NCBI RefSeq assembly: GCF_019649055.1
Contig: NW_026570310.1
Coordinates: forward strand, 496,001-560,000
Reading direction: 5' to 3'
Length of the DNA stretch: 64,000 bases
Source of the DNA: Paramacrobiotus metropolitanus
Lineage: Eukaryota; Tardigrada; Eutardigrada; Parachela; Macrobiotidae
Shown here one piece after another: positions 38,216 through 47,468 of the stretch (within the stretch, counting starts at the first letter, position 1; every line of letters starts with the position of its first letter). The position numbers were made by a program, and so were the translations under genes. The notes beneath the pieces are model-generated. The model saw only the letters and a list, made by a program, of their open reading frames with translations, was not told the DNA's origin and did no database searches.

Positions 38216-39124
38216 ATGGAAAGCAGCGGGTTTTACGCTTCCTTGCACAGCGGAGCAGCTCCGGCATATGGAGCCGTGGTGCTGCACAATACAGCGACAC
38301 ATTTTTCCAATCGGATGCAGCTGCCATTGTTGTCGTTCAGAGACGTGGAGGAATGCTGGGAAGTGGCTCTTATTCGAGCTTATTCTTCGGCCAAATTGTC
38401 TCGAATTTCCCCCGAACAACGACAGCTAACGATATATTACAGCAACCCAACCAATAACTGCGACACTTATCTGGACGGGTTTATGACGGAATCGGATTTC
38501 GACAAGCCTCCTTTAGAATTCGTCCTCAGTCTATCAAAGCTTGTTGACGCAATTTTAGCGAGTAGTGGAGCAGCATGTTCATGGGCGAAACGGCCGCATA
38601 TTAAGTTAATCGACGGCCGTCTGCAGTGGTTCAGCGACCATGACGAAGTGCAGTTTGTCAACCGCGGAAATTTGCTTTCTGTTGCCTTGGGCTTAACCTA
38701 TGACGACGTTGAAGGCGTTATGCGTCAGCATGTTTTGACTTCGTATGTTAACGATCAAAACTTTTCGAAATTCGGGGACACTCGGTTTGCCCGTCACCGA
38801 CTACCGGTAGATCCGATGCGCGGAAGGCGGCAGGTGATTTTAACGCTGAACCACGTAAATCCTACGCCGTTTGGCGCCAGAACGGAGAATCTCCTTGCTC
38901 TGACGACACCAGCGGAGCTCGAAAGCGGGTACGAGCCGAAAACGCGGATATACTTGCCTGTGTATAAGGGCTTTGCAAAATCTAATCCCCTCATGCAGCT
39001 TCACTCGGACTGGAGACTGCCCTGGAAGGAAGACACGCTGGGAGAGACTTCCGTTTTGCTGCACTATCGAAAATGTAGACCCAATGCTGCTGTTGTTGCT
39101 ACGCGCGATGAGGATAAAAATTAA
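38216..39124 (+). CDS. Minor capsid protein (penton-like)
   Basis: 302 residues, ATG six nt after the inferred end of the integrase. The N-terminus has FYASLHSGAAP, then ATHFSNRMQLPLL, and the segment CWEVALIRAY, the pattern of minor-capsid proteins that partner F54H12.2-type capsids in Maverick/adintovirus elements. The C-terminus has LMQLHSDWRLPWKEDT and a last LLHYRKC strand, matching the FETIHLTIANDLGD...LVKLHF end of the relic at 1,927-2,202. It is expected to form the pentameric vertices of the particle as a single jelly roll. It is followed by the basic protein and the major capsid gene, the same order as in the relic block. Identification is by family recall and synteny. Confidence 0.72.
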   Translation: MESSGFYASLHSGAAPAYGAVVLHNTATHFSNRMQLPLLSFRDVEECWEVALIRAYSSAKLSRISPEQRQLTIYYSNPTNNCDTYLDGFMTESDFDKPPLEFVLSLSKLVDAILASSGAACSWAKRPHIKLIDGRLQWFSDHDEVQFVNRGNLLSVALGLTYDDVEGVMRQHVLTSYVNDQNFSKFGDTRFARHRLPVDPMRGRRQVILTLNHVNPTPFGARTENLLALTTPAELESGYEPKTRIYLPVYKGFAKSNPLMQLHSDWRLPWKEDTLGETSVLLHYRKCRPNAAVVATRDEDKN

Positions 39125-39277
39125 TAAGTAGTGGCTTGAACTTATTTGTCCGCAAAACGTTGTTGTTGTTGTTATAACAATTTGTGTCAGAATGTTTGTA
39201 CTTCTTTTAAACATTCAATTTAAGTAGGCGTGTCTTTGTTTTACTTGTGAAAACTGGCTGATGGTGGTTGCTGGGCA

Positions 39278-39285
39278 TATAAATA
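39278..39285 (+). promoter_or_regulatory. TATA box upstream of the basic/capsid genes
   Basis: TATAAATA with a TCATTTG initiator-like sequence about 30 nt on, near 39,309. Confidence 0.55.
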
Positions 39286-39312
39286 AAGGCATGAAGCAGT
39301 AGTTTTCTTCAT

Positions 39313-39570
39313 TTGACAGTTCGACGAGCGAGTGTATCGCACACGTTTTTTCCCTTTAAAACGGCGAAAAAAGCAGGGAGAAGACGAAGCAAGCGAAAAC
39401 GTGGAAGTCGAGTTATTAGAAGGACAATCGTACAGTCAACAGTTATAGGCCGACCGCTATTTAAGAGACGAAAGCGAGGGAGAAAACGCAGACGACGAAG
39501 AAGAGGTACAATACGTACTGGGCTATTTCAAAAAATATCCCGCGGAAAGTCATTAGCATCGATTGTTTGA
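39313..39570 (+). CDS. Arg/Lys-rich core-like protein
   Basis: An open frame of about 85 codons in which nearly half the residues are Arg or Lys, including runs such as KRRKRGRKRRRRRRG. Such proteins condense packaged DNA (compare adenovirus core proteins). It occupies the slot between minor and major capsid genes where the relic block has its own basic protein. The frame contains no ATG: it is open from 39,295 and the listed start is TTG. The TATA box suggests transcription begins at about 39,310, leaving no room for an upstream coding exon. Initiation at a non-AUG codon, or an exon I have not found, must be assumed. It ends five nt before the capsid ATG. Confidence 0.55.
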   Translation: MTVRRASVSHTFFPFKTAKKAGRRRSKRKRGSRVIRRTIVQSTVIGRPLFKRRKRGRKRRRRRRGTIRTGLFQKISRGKSLASIV

Positions 39571-39574
39571 AAAA

Positions 39575-41264
39575 ATGGCGAAAAATCAGTACACTATTGA
39601 AAAGTTTCCGGACGAGCTAGTTATTTGATCCTCCTGTTTCTCAGTCGGCTATCGAAAGCCATCATGTTACGGAGATTCTTCCGCTTAATCAAATTGTTAA
39701 TAATTCCGATGTGATAGAATTTATTATACCATCTACGGAATATTATCTGGATACGTCGGAAGTGACGCTCTTTATGCGCAGCCAGATTTTGGAACGTGAT
39801 AAATCAAAGCCATTAGGAATAATCAGAGCAAAGCCGCCGGTTGCTGCTGCACAGCAGCAGCAGCAGCAGCAGCGAAATGCAGTTATTCCCCGAGGGGGAG
39901 GCCCCGCGCCGGTCAATGAAGCAAGTGAGCAGCCATCGGCGCAATCGCAACTGTCTGCCGATTCAACTACTCAGCCGACTAGTGGGCAGCAGCAGTCCGC
40001 AGTCAGCGACCGCAGTGCGTTAACTCAGGAAGAAATTGAAAGTCTAACGTCTGATATGAACCCAGAAGAAAGGCAACATTATCAGAACAAACTCACGGAA
40101 AAAGGCATCCGTGACGCGGCACCTATAAATCTATTGTTTTACATGTGTTTTGAGCGCGTTGAAATTGAGATAAATGGGACGCCTTTTGTTGTAAGCTATG
40201 CTAACTATGGATACAAAAGTTATTTTCATACCCTGCTTAACTACTCGCGCGGAGTGAAGAAAAACCTTCTCCGACCCATTCATTGGTTTAAAGATCGCTT
40301 GAGCCGTATTCAACCGCAAAACAGTTTTGATAGTGTTGACCTTTTAAATCCGGAACTTAATGCTGGCCTGGTTGCGCGATATAAGATTACGAAGGAGGGA
40401 CAACCGTTCGAGATGGTGGGGAGAATCATGCACGAATTATTTCAGTTAGATAACTGGTTGGTGCCGGAAACATCAATCAAAATTAAACTATTTAAACGGA
40501 ATCCTTCTTTTTTCCTAATGTCCGATGACGTCATGCCTAACTATTATCTAAATATTCTACACATGTACCTAAAAGTACGCTTCGTTAAACCATCGCAGAA
40601 AGTCCATGATCAACTACAAAAAAGACTGTCTTCGCAGCCAGCGATATATAAAATTTATGCAGCTACAGATGTGCGCACAAGAGCCATCACTCCGGGTCAG
40701 CGGCTGTATACCTTTGACAACTTCTTTGGTTCTGAAAAAGTACCCAATCGCATTATTTTTGCAATGGTCACCCACGAGGCCTACCTCGGCAGCTATCGTT
40801 TAAACCCGCTCAATTTCCAACATTTTGGGCTGGAAGAAATCAGCCTTATTGTTGATAATCAAATTCTATCGTACAAAGTGGATTTTGCCAATGGTCAATA
40901 TGCTTTGCTGTTTACTGCCTTGGCATGTGAACTGGGAAATCGGGATTACGGCTGCTCTTCGGACATATCGTATGATGAGTTAAGATATGGAACGGTAAGC
41001 ACTTTACTGATAAATTAGATTTTCGTCCCCCGTACCGTAAACGATATCGTGTGTTAATTCTGAGTAAATTTTTAGAGCATTTTCCCATTCGATCTTACTC
41101 CTAATCATAATGTCGACGACATTCCTATAGAACGCAAACAGATGGCTCGATTAGAATTAAAGTTTGCTACACCGCTGAAGGAACCAATAGAGTTACTTGT
41201 TTTTTATGAACAACCCCGGGTTTTTCAAATCGATAAAAATAAGCGATTTATTAACGTCTTGTAA
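39575..41264 (+). CDS. Major capsid protein, F54H12.2-type (two exons, one frame break)
   Basis: Double-jelly-roll capsid protein of the element. The ATG at 39,575 opens a frame that ends after 17 codons. From 39,621 the next frame carries on with family-typical sequence, so one base seems to be extra near 39,618. The long frame then shows VIEFIIPSTEYYLD, a polyglutamine insert encoded by CAG repeats at 39,853-39,873 with a Ser/Gln-rich loop, and INLLFYMCFERVEIEINGTP. Further on are TLLNYSRGVKKN, PNRIIFAMVTHEAYLGS and FGLEEISLIVDNQ. An 81-nt intron (40,995-41,075, GTAAGC...TTTTAG) leads to a last exon with FDLTP and the final sheet, ending at TAA 41,262-41,264. The Q-rich loop is longer than usual. 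Identity is secure; whether the frame break is real, an assembly error or a recoding site is not. Confidence 0.85.
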
Positions 41265-41322
41265 TTTGTTTGCTACTTGTAAATTTATGTGTCAATGTTG
41301 TTTTACTGGAAGGAGAAGTTCA

Positions 41323-41328
41323 AATAAA
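41323..41328 (+). terminator. Poly(A) signal for the capsid gene
   Basis: AATAAA 59 nt after the capsid stop, facing the opposing signal at 41,358-41,363. Confidence 0.6.
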
Positions 41329-41357
41329 AATCGACAACGACCGGATTTTCTGTTTTC

Positions 41358-41363
41358 TTTATT
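41358..41363 (-). terminator. Poly(A) signal for thymidylate kinase
   Basis: AATAAA on the minus strand (TTTATT on plus), about 70 nt beyond the kinase stop. Confidence 0.6.
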
Positions 41364-41429
41364 AAGTTTTTTGCTGAAAATATGACATGAATTACATTAT
41401 CTATACGGGATAACAGTCAAAAAACGCTT

Positions 41430-42026
41430 TTAGTACGTTTTGAGAGGTAAGTTCGCAACAAAGGTTAGCGGGCAAGTGAACACAATCTGACAATTCAGTT
41501 TCCAAAGTTTCTCATAGGATTCATGAACTTTCAAAAGGTCATCAACAACAATGTTGTAGCTTTGCTCTACAGTAGGATTTAGTTTCTGTATCATTCGGCG
41601 CAACGCCGCTAAGGGCTTCAAGTTGAGATAGAAAGTCATATCCGGCGTCAGATTGTACATTTGCTGCTCCACAGTGCGCACCCAGTCAAGAGAATGTTTC
41701 CTCGCTAGTCCATATGCCATATCTGATAAAACGTAGCGGTCAATAAGTACAATTTTTCCACTGGCTAAATCGCTCCTGATAGCTTGATTTTGATAGCCAC
41801 GGTCAGCAGCTAGCAAAAGATACGTTGAAGGCGTTGCGTATAACTGGACAGAAGATAAGGCATGAGCTAATTGCGTTGTATTGGGAAAAGAATATTTAGC
41901 CACTTCATAACCCTGCTGACGCAATGTATCCGCAAGTATATTGCACTGAACCGTTTTCCCTGTACAGTTAATCCCTTCAAAGACCACAAGGAACGGTTTC
42001 TGATGATTGGTTTCCGCCGGCTCCAT
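41430..42026 (-). CDS. tmk: Thymidylate kinase (dTMP kinase)
   Basis: Phosphorylates dTMP to dTDP for DNA synthesis. 198 residues, close to the usual 200-215. It shows the P-loop FEGINCTGKT (residues 16-25), where the common Asp is Asn. It also has LLAADRGYQ (about 71-79), the nucleotide-binding DRY motif at 96-98 within VLIDRYVLSDMAYG, and LTPDMTFYLNLKP further on. ATG at 42,026. It is convergent with the capsid gene and transcribed toward it. Large DNA viruses often carry this enzyme with ribonucleotide reductase, which is also present here at 43,755. An animal DTYMK origin by capture is likely but was not tested. Confidence 0.92.
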   Translation of the reverse strand: MEPAETNHQKPFLVVFEGINCTGKTVQCNILADTLRQQGYEVAKYSFPNTTQLAHALSSVQLYATPSTYLLLAADRGYQNQAIRSDLASGKIVLIDRYVLSDMAYGLARKHSLDWVRTVEQQMYNLTPDMTFYLNLKPLAALRRMIQKLNPTVEQSYNIVVDDLLKVHESYEKLWKLNCQIVFTCPLTFVANLPLKTY

Positions 42027-42131
42027 TATAGCTACTTGCGGACGACAAAAAATATGGAGAAAATGTTATGTATAGGATAATGAAAGCAATCGCTAACAGC
42101 GCCGGACAGTTTATATTCCACCAAGAAATTG

Positions 42132-43442
42132 CTACGAGCGTTTACGCTTGGACGGTTGCTGCTGTTGCTCCACCCCTCCTCTTTTGTTATTGTCCTCCTC
42201 CTCGTGACGTGTCGCGAAATGCTTCGTTGAGCGCAGTTGTGTCTCAGCTGCAGCACGGCGATTGGACAAAATACCGACTGAAATCTGCTGTACGATATCC
42301 TCGAAATTTTTCACGTAACTGGGATGTGAATCCAGGTACTCTTTTGCCAGTACTACAAAAAACGTTTTCAATGCTTCAGTGCGCAACGCGTGCATAGATT
42401 TAGTGATGACATCCGGATTTAGGATTCGCTTCTGCATGACAGATATTTTATGCTGGGCGCTGCTGACCCGTCCGGGATTAAATATGCCCAGAGGATCCAG
42501 ATCTGGTCTGGCAGATAACGGCGCCAAAGGAACATACTTTGAAAAGTTTTCTTCGTAGATTTCCATATCCAGAACCTGGTGGCTCTGCCCACGATCGTCT
42601 GCAGATTTGCTGCCCGCTTTTGGGTGTTGGTGCATGAAATGTTGGATCTTAGGCAACAACTGCGGCGAAGGTGGTGGTAGCGGCGGCGGCGGCGCTGGTG
42701 CCAGGGAGGATGGCAGATAATGTTGGAGCTGAAGCGGCGGCATCCACTCCATCGCTTCGTCTGACTGGGCTGCTTTTGATGCCGAGGCAGTGGTGTTTGC
42801 GATGGTGGCTGCCGTATTAGCGCTGGTATCAAAGGTGGGATACTCGTTGCTGTCGGGAATGCGTATTACGCTGCCGATCGGAGAAATCGGTGACATACGG
42901 TGGCTTACTGGCGGCGGGAAAGAATGGAGAAATTCACTAAGGATAGTCTGATTGGCATTATTTCCGTATGAAGTAAGGTTTGCTGATGATGGCTTGAATT
43001 CTTCGTTGCCTGCCGATTCTTTATAATAGGTCGCATGATGCTGGTGTTCGGCGGTCGATGTTAAAGGTGACGATGCCACCGTCATCGCCGATGGAGCCGC
43101 AGCAGCTGTCAAATGCTGATTATAAAATACATACTGTGTAGGAGCTGGCGCCGACGTCGGTGTCTGTGGTGGCAGCATCAGGAAAGCAGTGGCAGTCGTT
43201 CCTGTAGTGGGGAGGGAGTGCTGCTGTGGCTGCTGCTGCACCAAGGGAGGCGCTGTATGATACTGCTGCGTAATACACCGTGCCATAATCTGATGTTGAT
43301 GTTGATGGGGATGATAAGGAGCAGGCGGAAGCGGCGGTGGCAAAGTGATATCTCCTCCGTAGTTGAATGACGAAGAAGAAAATCCTGTTGGAGCAAACGG
43401 AAGCAACGGCTGCTGCTCTTGAGGATGCTCTTGAAAAGCCAT
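42132..43442 (-). CDS. Unrecognised Pro/Gln/His-rich protein with a basic C-terminus
   Basis: 436 residues. The first two thirds is low complexity: proline runs (LPPPLPPAPYHPHQHQHQ, PAPPPPLPPPSPQ), Gln- and Ala-rich stretches and TTA repeats. From about residue 305 it becomes ordinary protein, with KYVPLAPLSARPDLDPLGIF, a helical SVMQKRILNPDVITKSMHAL and then HPSYVKNFEDIVQQISVGIL. It ends in a basic SKRKRS that could be a nuclear localisation signal. The C-terminal 130 residues are the part worth searching. It sits next to the kinase on the same strand, within the virus-like block, so a virion or regulatory role is possible. No family is recognised. Confidence 0.55.
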   Translation of the reverse strand: MAFQEHPQEQQPLLPFAPTGFSSSSFNYGGDITLPPPLPPAPYHPHQHQHQIMARCITQQYHTAPPLVQQQPQQHSLPTTGTTATAFLMLPPQTPTSAPAPTQYVFYNQHLTAAAAPSAMTVASSPLTSTAEHQHHATYYKESAGNEEFKPSSANLTSYGNNANQTILSEFLHSFPPPVSHRMSPISPIGSVIRIPDSNEYPTFDTSANTAATIANTTASASKAAQSDEAMEWMPPLQLQHYLPSSLAPAPPPPLPPPSPQLLPKIQHFMHQHPKAGSKSADDRGQSHQVLDMEIYEENFSKYVPLAPLSARPDLDPLGIFNPGRVSSAQHKISVMQKRILNPDVITKSMHALRTEALKTFFVVLAKEYLDSHPSYVKNFEDIVQQISVGILSNRRAAAETQLRSTKHFATRHEEEDNNKRGGVEQQQQPSKRKRS

Positions 43443-43677
43443 GATGACTTAGTGAACTGCACCACGTGCGTGAACTTGACAAACAAATAATAACGGCGAA
43501 ACGGGGACTGAATGAATCCAGGACACACTTGTCGACATCTTAAAATAGGGAAATAAATCAAGGTTGCTTGCCTGCCGACACTAACACAGGGCGGAGCAAG
43601 ATCAGCCTTGCGTGCCTAACTGACAGATGCCTGTAAAGAAAGAAGAAGAGGCGGTCACCAATTAAGCGGCACGCCGG

Positions 43678-43684
43678 TATAAAA
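43678..43684 (+). promoter_or_regulatory. TATA box of the ribonucleotide reductase gene
   Basis: TATAAAA, 77 nt upstream of the ATG at 43,755; the leader contains CAG/CAA repeats. Confidence 0.6.
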
Positions 43685-43754
43685 TGTTGTTAACTGGTCG
43701 AATAACAGCAACAGTAGCAGCAGCAGTAGCAGCAACAACCGTGACCGTAACATA

Positions 43755-44849
43755 ATGACTACGAATTATGCTGATGACCACGGAATACTAAATCTTGGCC
43801 GGCAGATTTCATGCAGCGATGACGAGTTAATTGACGATCAGCAGCAGCAGCAGCTGCACCAACAGGAAGGCGTAGAGGAAGAACCGATTCTGACATCATC
43901 TTGGAAGAGATTCGTCCTTTTCCCCATTGAACAAGACGAAGCATGGGAGATGTACAAAAAATCAGTGGCATGCTTCTGGACTCCTGAGGAAATTAATTTA
44001 TCACACGACACTCGCCAGTGGCCTGACCTACCGGAAAATGAAAAAACTCTGTTAGGAAATGTACTAGCCTTCTTTGCCGCATCTGACGGCATAGTCATGG
44101 AAAATTTAGCTGAGAATTTTCTAACCGAAATTCAGTGCCCGGAAATTAGGGCATTTTACGCGTTTCAAATATTTATGGAGAATGTCCATAGCGAGACGTA
44201 CTCGCTTTTAATAAACACCTACTACCAAGACAGTAGTGAACGGTTACGCTTACTCCAGGCCATCATAAATGACGAAAATGTTGCCGAGAAGGCTGAGTGG
44301 GCTACTCGCTACATCCGAGATAAAGAACAGCGCACGTTTGCTGAGCGCTTGGTAGCTTTTGCGTGCGTCGAGATGATTTTTTTTTGCGGAGCCTTTGCTG
44401 TGATTTTTTGGTTTAAAAACCATGGCATACTGCCTGGTCTAACGTTCAGTAATGAACTGATTTCTCGGGACGAGTCCCAGCATGTCGAATTTGCCTGCTG
44501 GCTGTACAGTCAGCTTCGCAACCAGCTGCCGAGCGGTGTTGTTCTTGCAATGGTCGACGAAGCTGTCGCCATTGAATGTCGCTTCTGGGAGTGCGCATTC
44601 TCACGACCTTTGCGTGGCCTCAATACAAAACTCATGCAGCAGTACGTTAAATTTGTGGCTGATATCTTACTTAAAATGCTGGGACAGGAAACGATTTATA
44701 ACATTCCAAATCCTCTGCCTTATATGGAAAATATTTCGCTTGAAGGGAAGAGCAATTTTTTTGAACGGCGTGTTTCCGAATACAGACGCGCAGCAGGCAT
44801 AGGAAAAGATGCACAGACAAACACGATTAATTTTGACAGTGATTTTTGA
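43755..44849 (+). CDS. Ribonucleotide reductase, class I small subunit (R2)
   Basis: Houses the di-iron/tyrosyl-radical cofactor that lets the large subunit reduce ribonucleotides. 364 residues with all six iron ligands in order: D111 (FFAASDGIV), E142 and H145 (MENVHSETY), E206 (FACVEMIFF), E240 and H243 (SRDESQHVEF). The radical Tyr is Y149. GLTFSNELISRDE and later NISLEGKSNFFERRVSEY are classic eukaryotic R2 signatures. The C-terminus NFDSDF is the type of peptide that docks into the large subunit. The first 45 residues form an acidic, Gln-rich extension unlike the rest. No large subunit is encoded in this window, so it would have to pair with the host's R1. The frame is complete and intron-free. 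Confidence 0.95.
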   Translation: MTTNYADDHGILNLGRQISCSDDELIDDQQQQQLHQQEGVEEEPILTSSWKRFVLFPIEQDEAWEMYKKSVACFWTPEEINLSHDTRQWPDLPENEKTLLGNVLAFFAASDGIVMENLAENFLTEIQCPEIRAFYAFQIFMENVHSETYSLLINTYYQDSSERLRLLQAIINDENVAEKAEWATRYIRDKEQRTFAERLVAFACVEMIFFCGAFAVIFWFKNHGILPGLTFSNELISRDESQHVEFACWLYSQLRNQLPSGVVLAMVDEAVAIECRFWECAFSRPLRGLNTKLMQQYVKFVADILLKMLGQETIYNIPNPLPYMENISLEGKSNFFERRVSEYRRAAGIGKDAQTNTINFDSDF

Positions 44850-44923
44850 TTTTTTTTCAGTACGGAGACGATCTTGGTTTTCCTGTGGGAATAGCTTGTG
44901 CAATTTGCTTATTAAATTTAGAG

Positions 44924-45029
44924 TTTTATTAACGATTTTCTTTTTTATTATTTACGAAGAAAACATTCTGCGTCCATTGATGCCGATTTGCTGAAAAAAT
45001 CGCCATAAAAATTGTTCTGAACAAATAAA
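44924..45029. terminator. Overlapping poly(A) signals between R2 and the BIR gene
   Basis: Plus-strand AATAAA at about 45,024 and minus-strand signals (TTTATT at about 44,926 and 44,944) lie in the convergent gap. Confidence 0.4.
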
Positions 45030-45189
45030 GAAGGTGGTGGTATTTTACGGTAGCTCACGACAACTAATGGTCGTGAGGAAAAGATTTATAGCGGTGCACA
45101 CGCCCATGACTATAGTTTACAAGATAATGAATGCTTTCGATAGTTTCCCATCGCCTCTTCCACGTGCACCCAGGATGGGCGCACTGGAT

Positions 45190-46011
45190 TTAATTGGTCG
45201 GATAAAAGTCATGATGTATGAGGAATTCTATATCGGCTGATTTAGGGTAGTCTCCGAAAGTTTCGTGGCGCGTTATGAAGGTTCTTCTTCGGCGAGCAGC
45301 CCATTTTTCTGGATCATCCGTGGGATCGGGGAGTGAGTAGGCTTTGATATCCTGGCATTCGCGCCCGGCGTGGTGAACAACAGCATCTGTTTGCCGCCAA
45401 TAAACCTCTTTACCGCAGTGCAGGCAGCGAACTGTAGCACGGAAATTGTAGCCCATTTTGGCCAGATAGTAGCGCTCCTCCGGGGTGAGTTGGGGGATGA
45501 CAGCATACATGCGTCGAAGATGTTGCTTTTCGGGAGAATTATGGTCGTCACAGTCGTCATCGTCGTCGTCATCGTCTTCGTCATCAACATCATCATCATC
45601 ACCATCGTCGTCGTAATTATCCTTGCCGGTTCCCTTTTGTTTGTCCGTGTCACGGCGGCAATTATGGTCATCGCAAGCGGCTGCGGCTGCGGCTACGGAA
45701 TCGCAGTCATGCTTATCACAGGTGGTGGTTGCAGGATCGACAGTATCGTAATAATAGGCACTGCGCAGTTTCTGAAGTGGGTCAAGGCGAGTGAAGGCGC
45801 TGTACGCAGCAGCAGCAGCAGCAGGGTGACGACGCGGTGGTGAGGCGGGAGCGGACAGCACTTTTGCCGCTGGCTGCTGCTGCAGTTGTTGTTTAGCGAA
45901 GCAGGTGCGGTGGTGGTTATTATTGTTGACATTGGCCGCCATATCACGATAATTATCACCCAAATTACTGTCCTCGTGGTCGTCGTCTTCAAAGAAAATT
46001 CGTTTCGGCAT
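45190..46011 (-). CDS. Divergent BIR-domain protein with an acidic linker
   Basis: 273 residues from the ATG at 46,011; upstream codons back to 46,224 only read the CA repeat. The first part is low complexity (Asn, Gln, Ala). An Asp run (more than 20 acidic residues) follows around residues 145-175. Next is a zinc-binding unit LTPEERYYLAKMGYNF-x4-CLHC...HH-x4-C resembling a BIR domain but with shorter spacing between the Cys pair and the His than in the canonical domain. A second unit begins RHETFGDYPKSADIEFLIHH, continues to DFYPTN and stops just where the Cys pair should follow, so the second BIR is truncated or continues in an unseen exon. BIR proteins bind caspases or IAP antagonists; this degenerate form may do something else. 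Confidence 0.65.
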   Translation of the reverse strand: MPKRIFFEDDDHEDSNLGDNYRDMAANVNNNNHHRTCFAKQQLQQQPAAKVLSAPASPPRRHPAAAAAAYSAFTRLDPLQKLRSAYYYDTVDPATTTCDKHDCDSVAAAAAACDDHNCRRDTDKQKGTGKDNYDDDGDDDDVDDEDDDDDDDDCDDHNSPEKQHLRRMYAVIPQLTPEERYYLAKMGYNFRATVRCLHCGKEVYWRQTDAVVHHAGRECQDIKAYSLPDPTDDPEKWAARRRRTFITRHETFGDYPKSADIEFLIHHDFYPTN

Positions 46012-46091
46012 GGTAGCACGCACGCACAAGTTGGACCAGCTGCTGCAGCAGCACAATAAATTTTGAATATTGTGAGACGCGCAATTATTGT

Positions 46092-46100
46092 ATTTATATA
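46092..46100 (-). promoter_or_regulatory. TATA box of the acidic BIR gene
   Basis: TATATAAAT-type sequence on the minus strand about 85 nt before the ATG at 46,011. Confidence 0.5.
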
Positions 46101-46172
46101 TGAACGCTTTGTTATCGTGGCTGGCAGGCCGGCCGCAGCAGTAATTAAATAGAGGAAGGCGGACACGACGTG

Positions 46173-46173
<1 letters not shown>

Positions 46174-46206
<33 letters not shown>
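46174..46206. repeat. (CA)n microsatellite
   Basis: About 16 CA units between the divergent BIR and polymerase genes. Confidence 0.95.
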
Positions 46207-46207
<1 letters not shown>

Positions 46208-46335
46208 ACTTGTTTAGCTAACACACGCCCATAAAATTTTATGCATGATTATACGCATGCGCGCCCAAGCGCGCACGGGGGGGAGCCTGCGCTCGCAGAG
46301 GCGGTCTATTTACCTGCTGCATGTGTGTGTGTGGT

Positions 46336-46343
46336 TATATAAA
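46336..46343 (+). promoter_or_regulatory. TATA box of the DNA polymerase gene
   Basis: TATATAAA about 240 nt before the polymerase ATG; two short upstream ATGs (46,402 and 46,450) precede it. Confidence 0.5.
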
Positions 46344-46576
46344 CGTATGAGTTAGAGTGAGAGAGCGAAGGTGACAAGCGTGTAAGCGCCTGTGCGTGTG
46401 GATGCGTGACCGCGTGTAGAAAGCAGCGCAAACCGCATGCCGTAATTAAATGCTTACTCCTGTACTGCGACGACGACGACCACGACGAATAATCGGAATT
46501 ACAGGACTACTCATTCTTACAGCAAAAGCATTGCAAAAAGCATCGCTATCGTCACGGCTGCGTAAAGAATTTAACT

Positions 46577-47437
46577 ATGAAGAAGCAAAAGAAGAAGAAA
46601 AAGACCCCTCAACCACTACCATTAGATCCACAATTGCTGACGACAACAACCCCGCCATTAACAACAGCCGCAGCAGCAGCGGCGGTGGTGACAAAAAAGA
46701 AAACAACAACAGCGCTACCCGTCTCCGACAATACAGCTGCAGCGGTAGCGGCGGCGGCGGCGGAGTCACCACAGCTCCAGGAACAGCAACAGTTCCGGCT
46801 GGGACGACGACGACGACGACGACAACGACAGCAGCAGCAGCCGCATTTTGGCGAAGCGAAGTTGAAAAAGCTTTTCTTCAAATGCAAGACTGCGCAGGAT
46901 GCTTCGCTTTTGTATCGTCAAACCCGACACATTTCTTTTTCCTACAAATTGTTTTCAGACCGAGTAAAAGTGATTAGTGGAAGTAATGGCAATGCTGCTG
47001 CTGCTGTTGCCGCGGCCGAAGCTGAGACAGAGCGGTCAGTAAACGAAGTCTTAAGGAATCCTTCTCATTTCTACCAGCTCCGATCTATAACCAGTCGTCA
47101 TAGCAAAAAGTTCAATGTATGGGCGGGAAATTTTCAAATACAGATCACGCAGTTGCCAGTACAGGGGGTCGACACCGTACTACCCGTGCTTTTGGCCGTG
47201 CTTGAAGATATTTTCAAAAATCTCCGAAGTTTTGTTCCTAACAAAGACGACTTGGTTAGTGTATCGCTGGAATCATCTCAGCTGTCACATCCCATTCAGA
47301 TTAAATTGTCCGCACAAGATCAGCTGAACGTGGAAATGTTTCTCTATCTGATTGCGAACACTCTTACGTCGAAAACCGATTTTTCGCTCGAGTCTCCCGT
47401 CTTTCTCAATTTACTTCGCGTGCCACGGCAGCCTTCT

Positions 47438-47468
<31 letters not shown>

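Noticed and set aside
45241-45843. Val/Ile-rich plus-strand frame (45,370-45,843)
   Set aside because: Antisense of the poly-Asp linker of the BIR gene.
46450-46977. Frame starting at an earlier ATG upstream of the polymerase
   Set aside because: It covers simple-sequence codons in another frame and ends without motifs; the polymerase frame from 46,577 carries the conserved domains.
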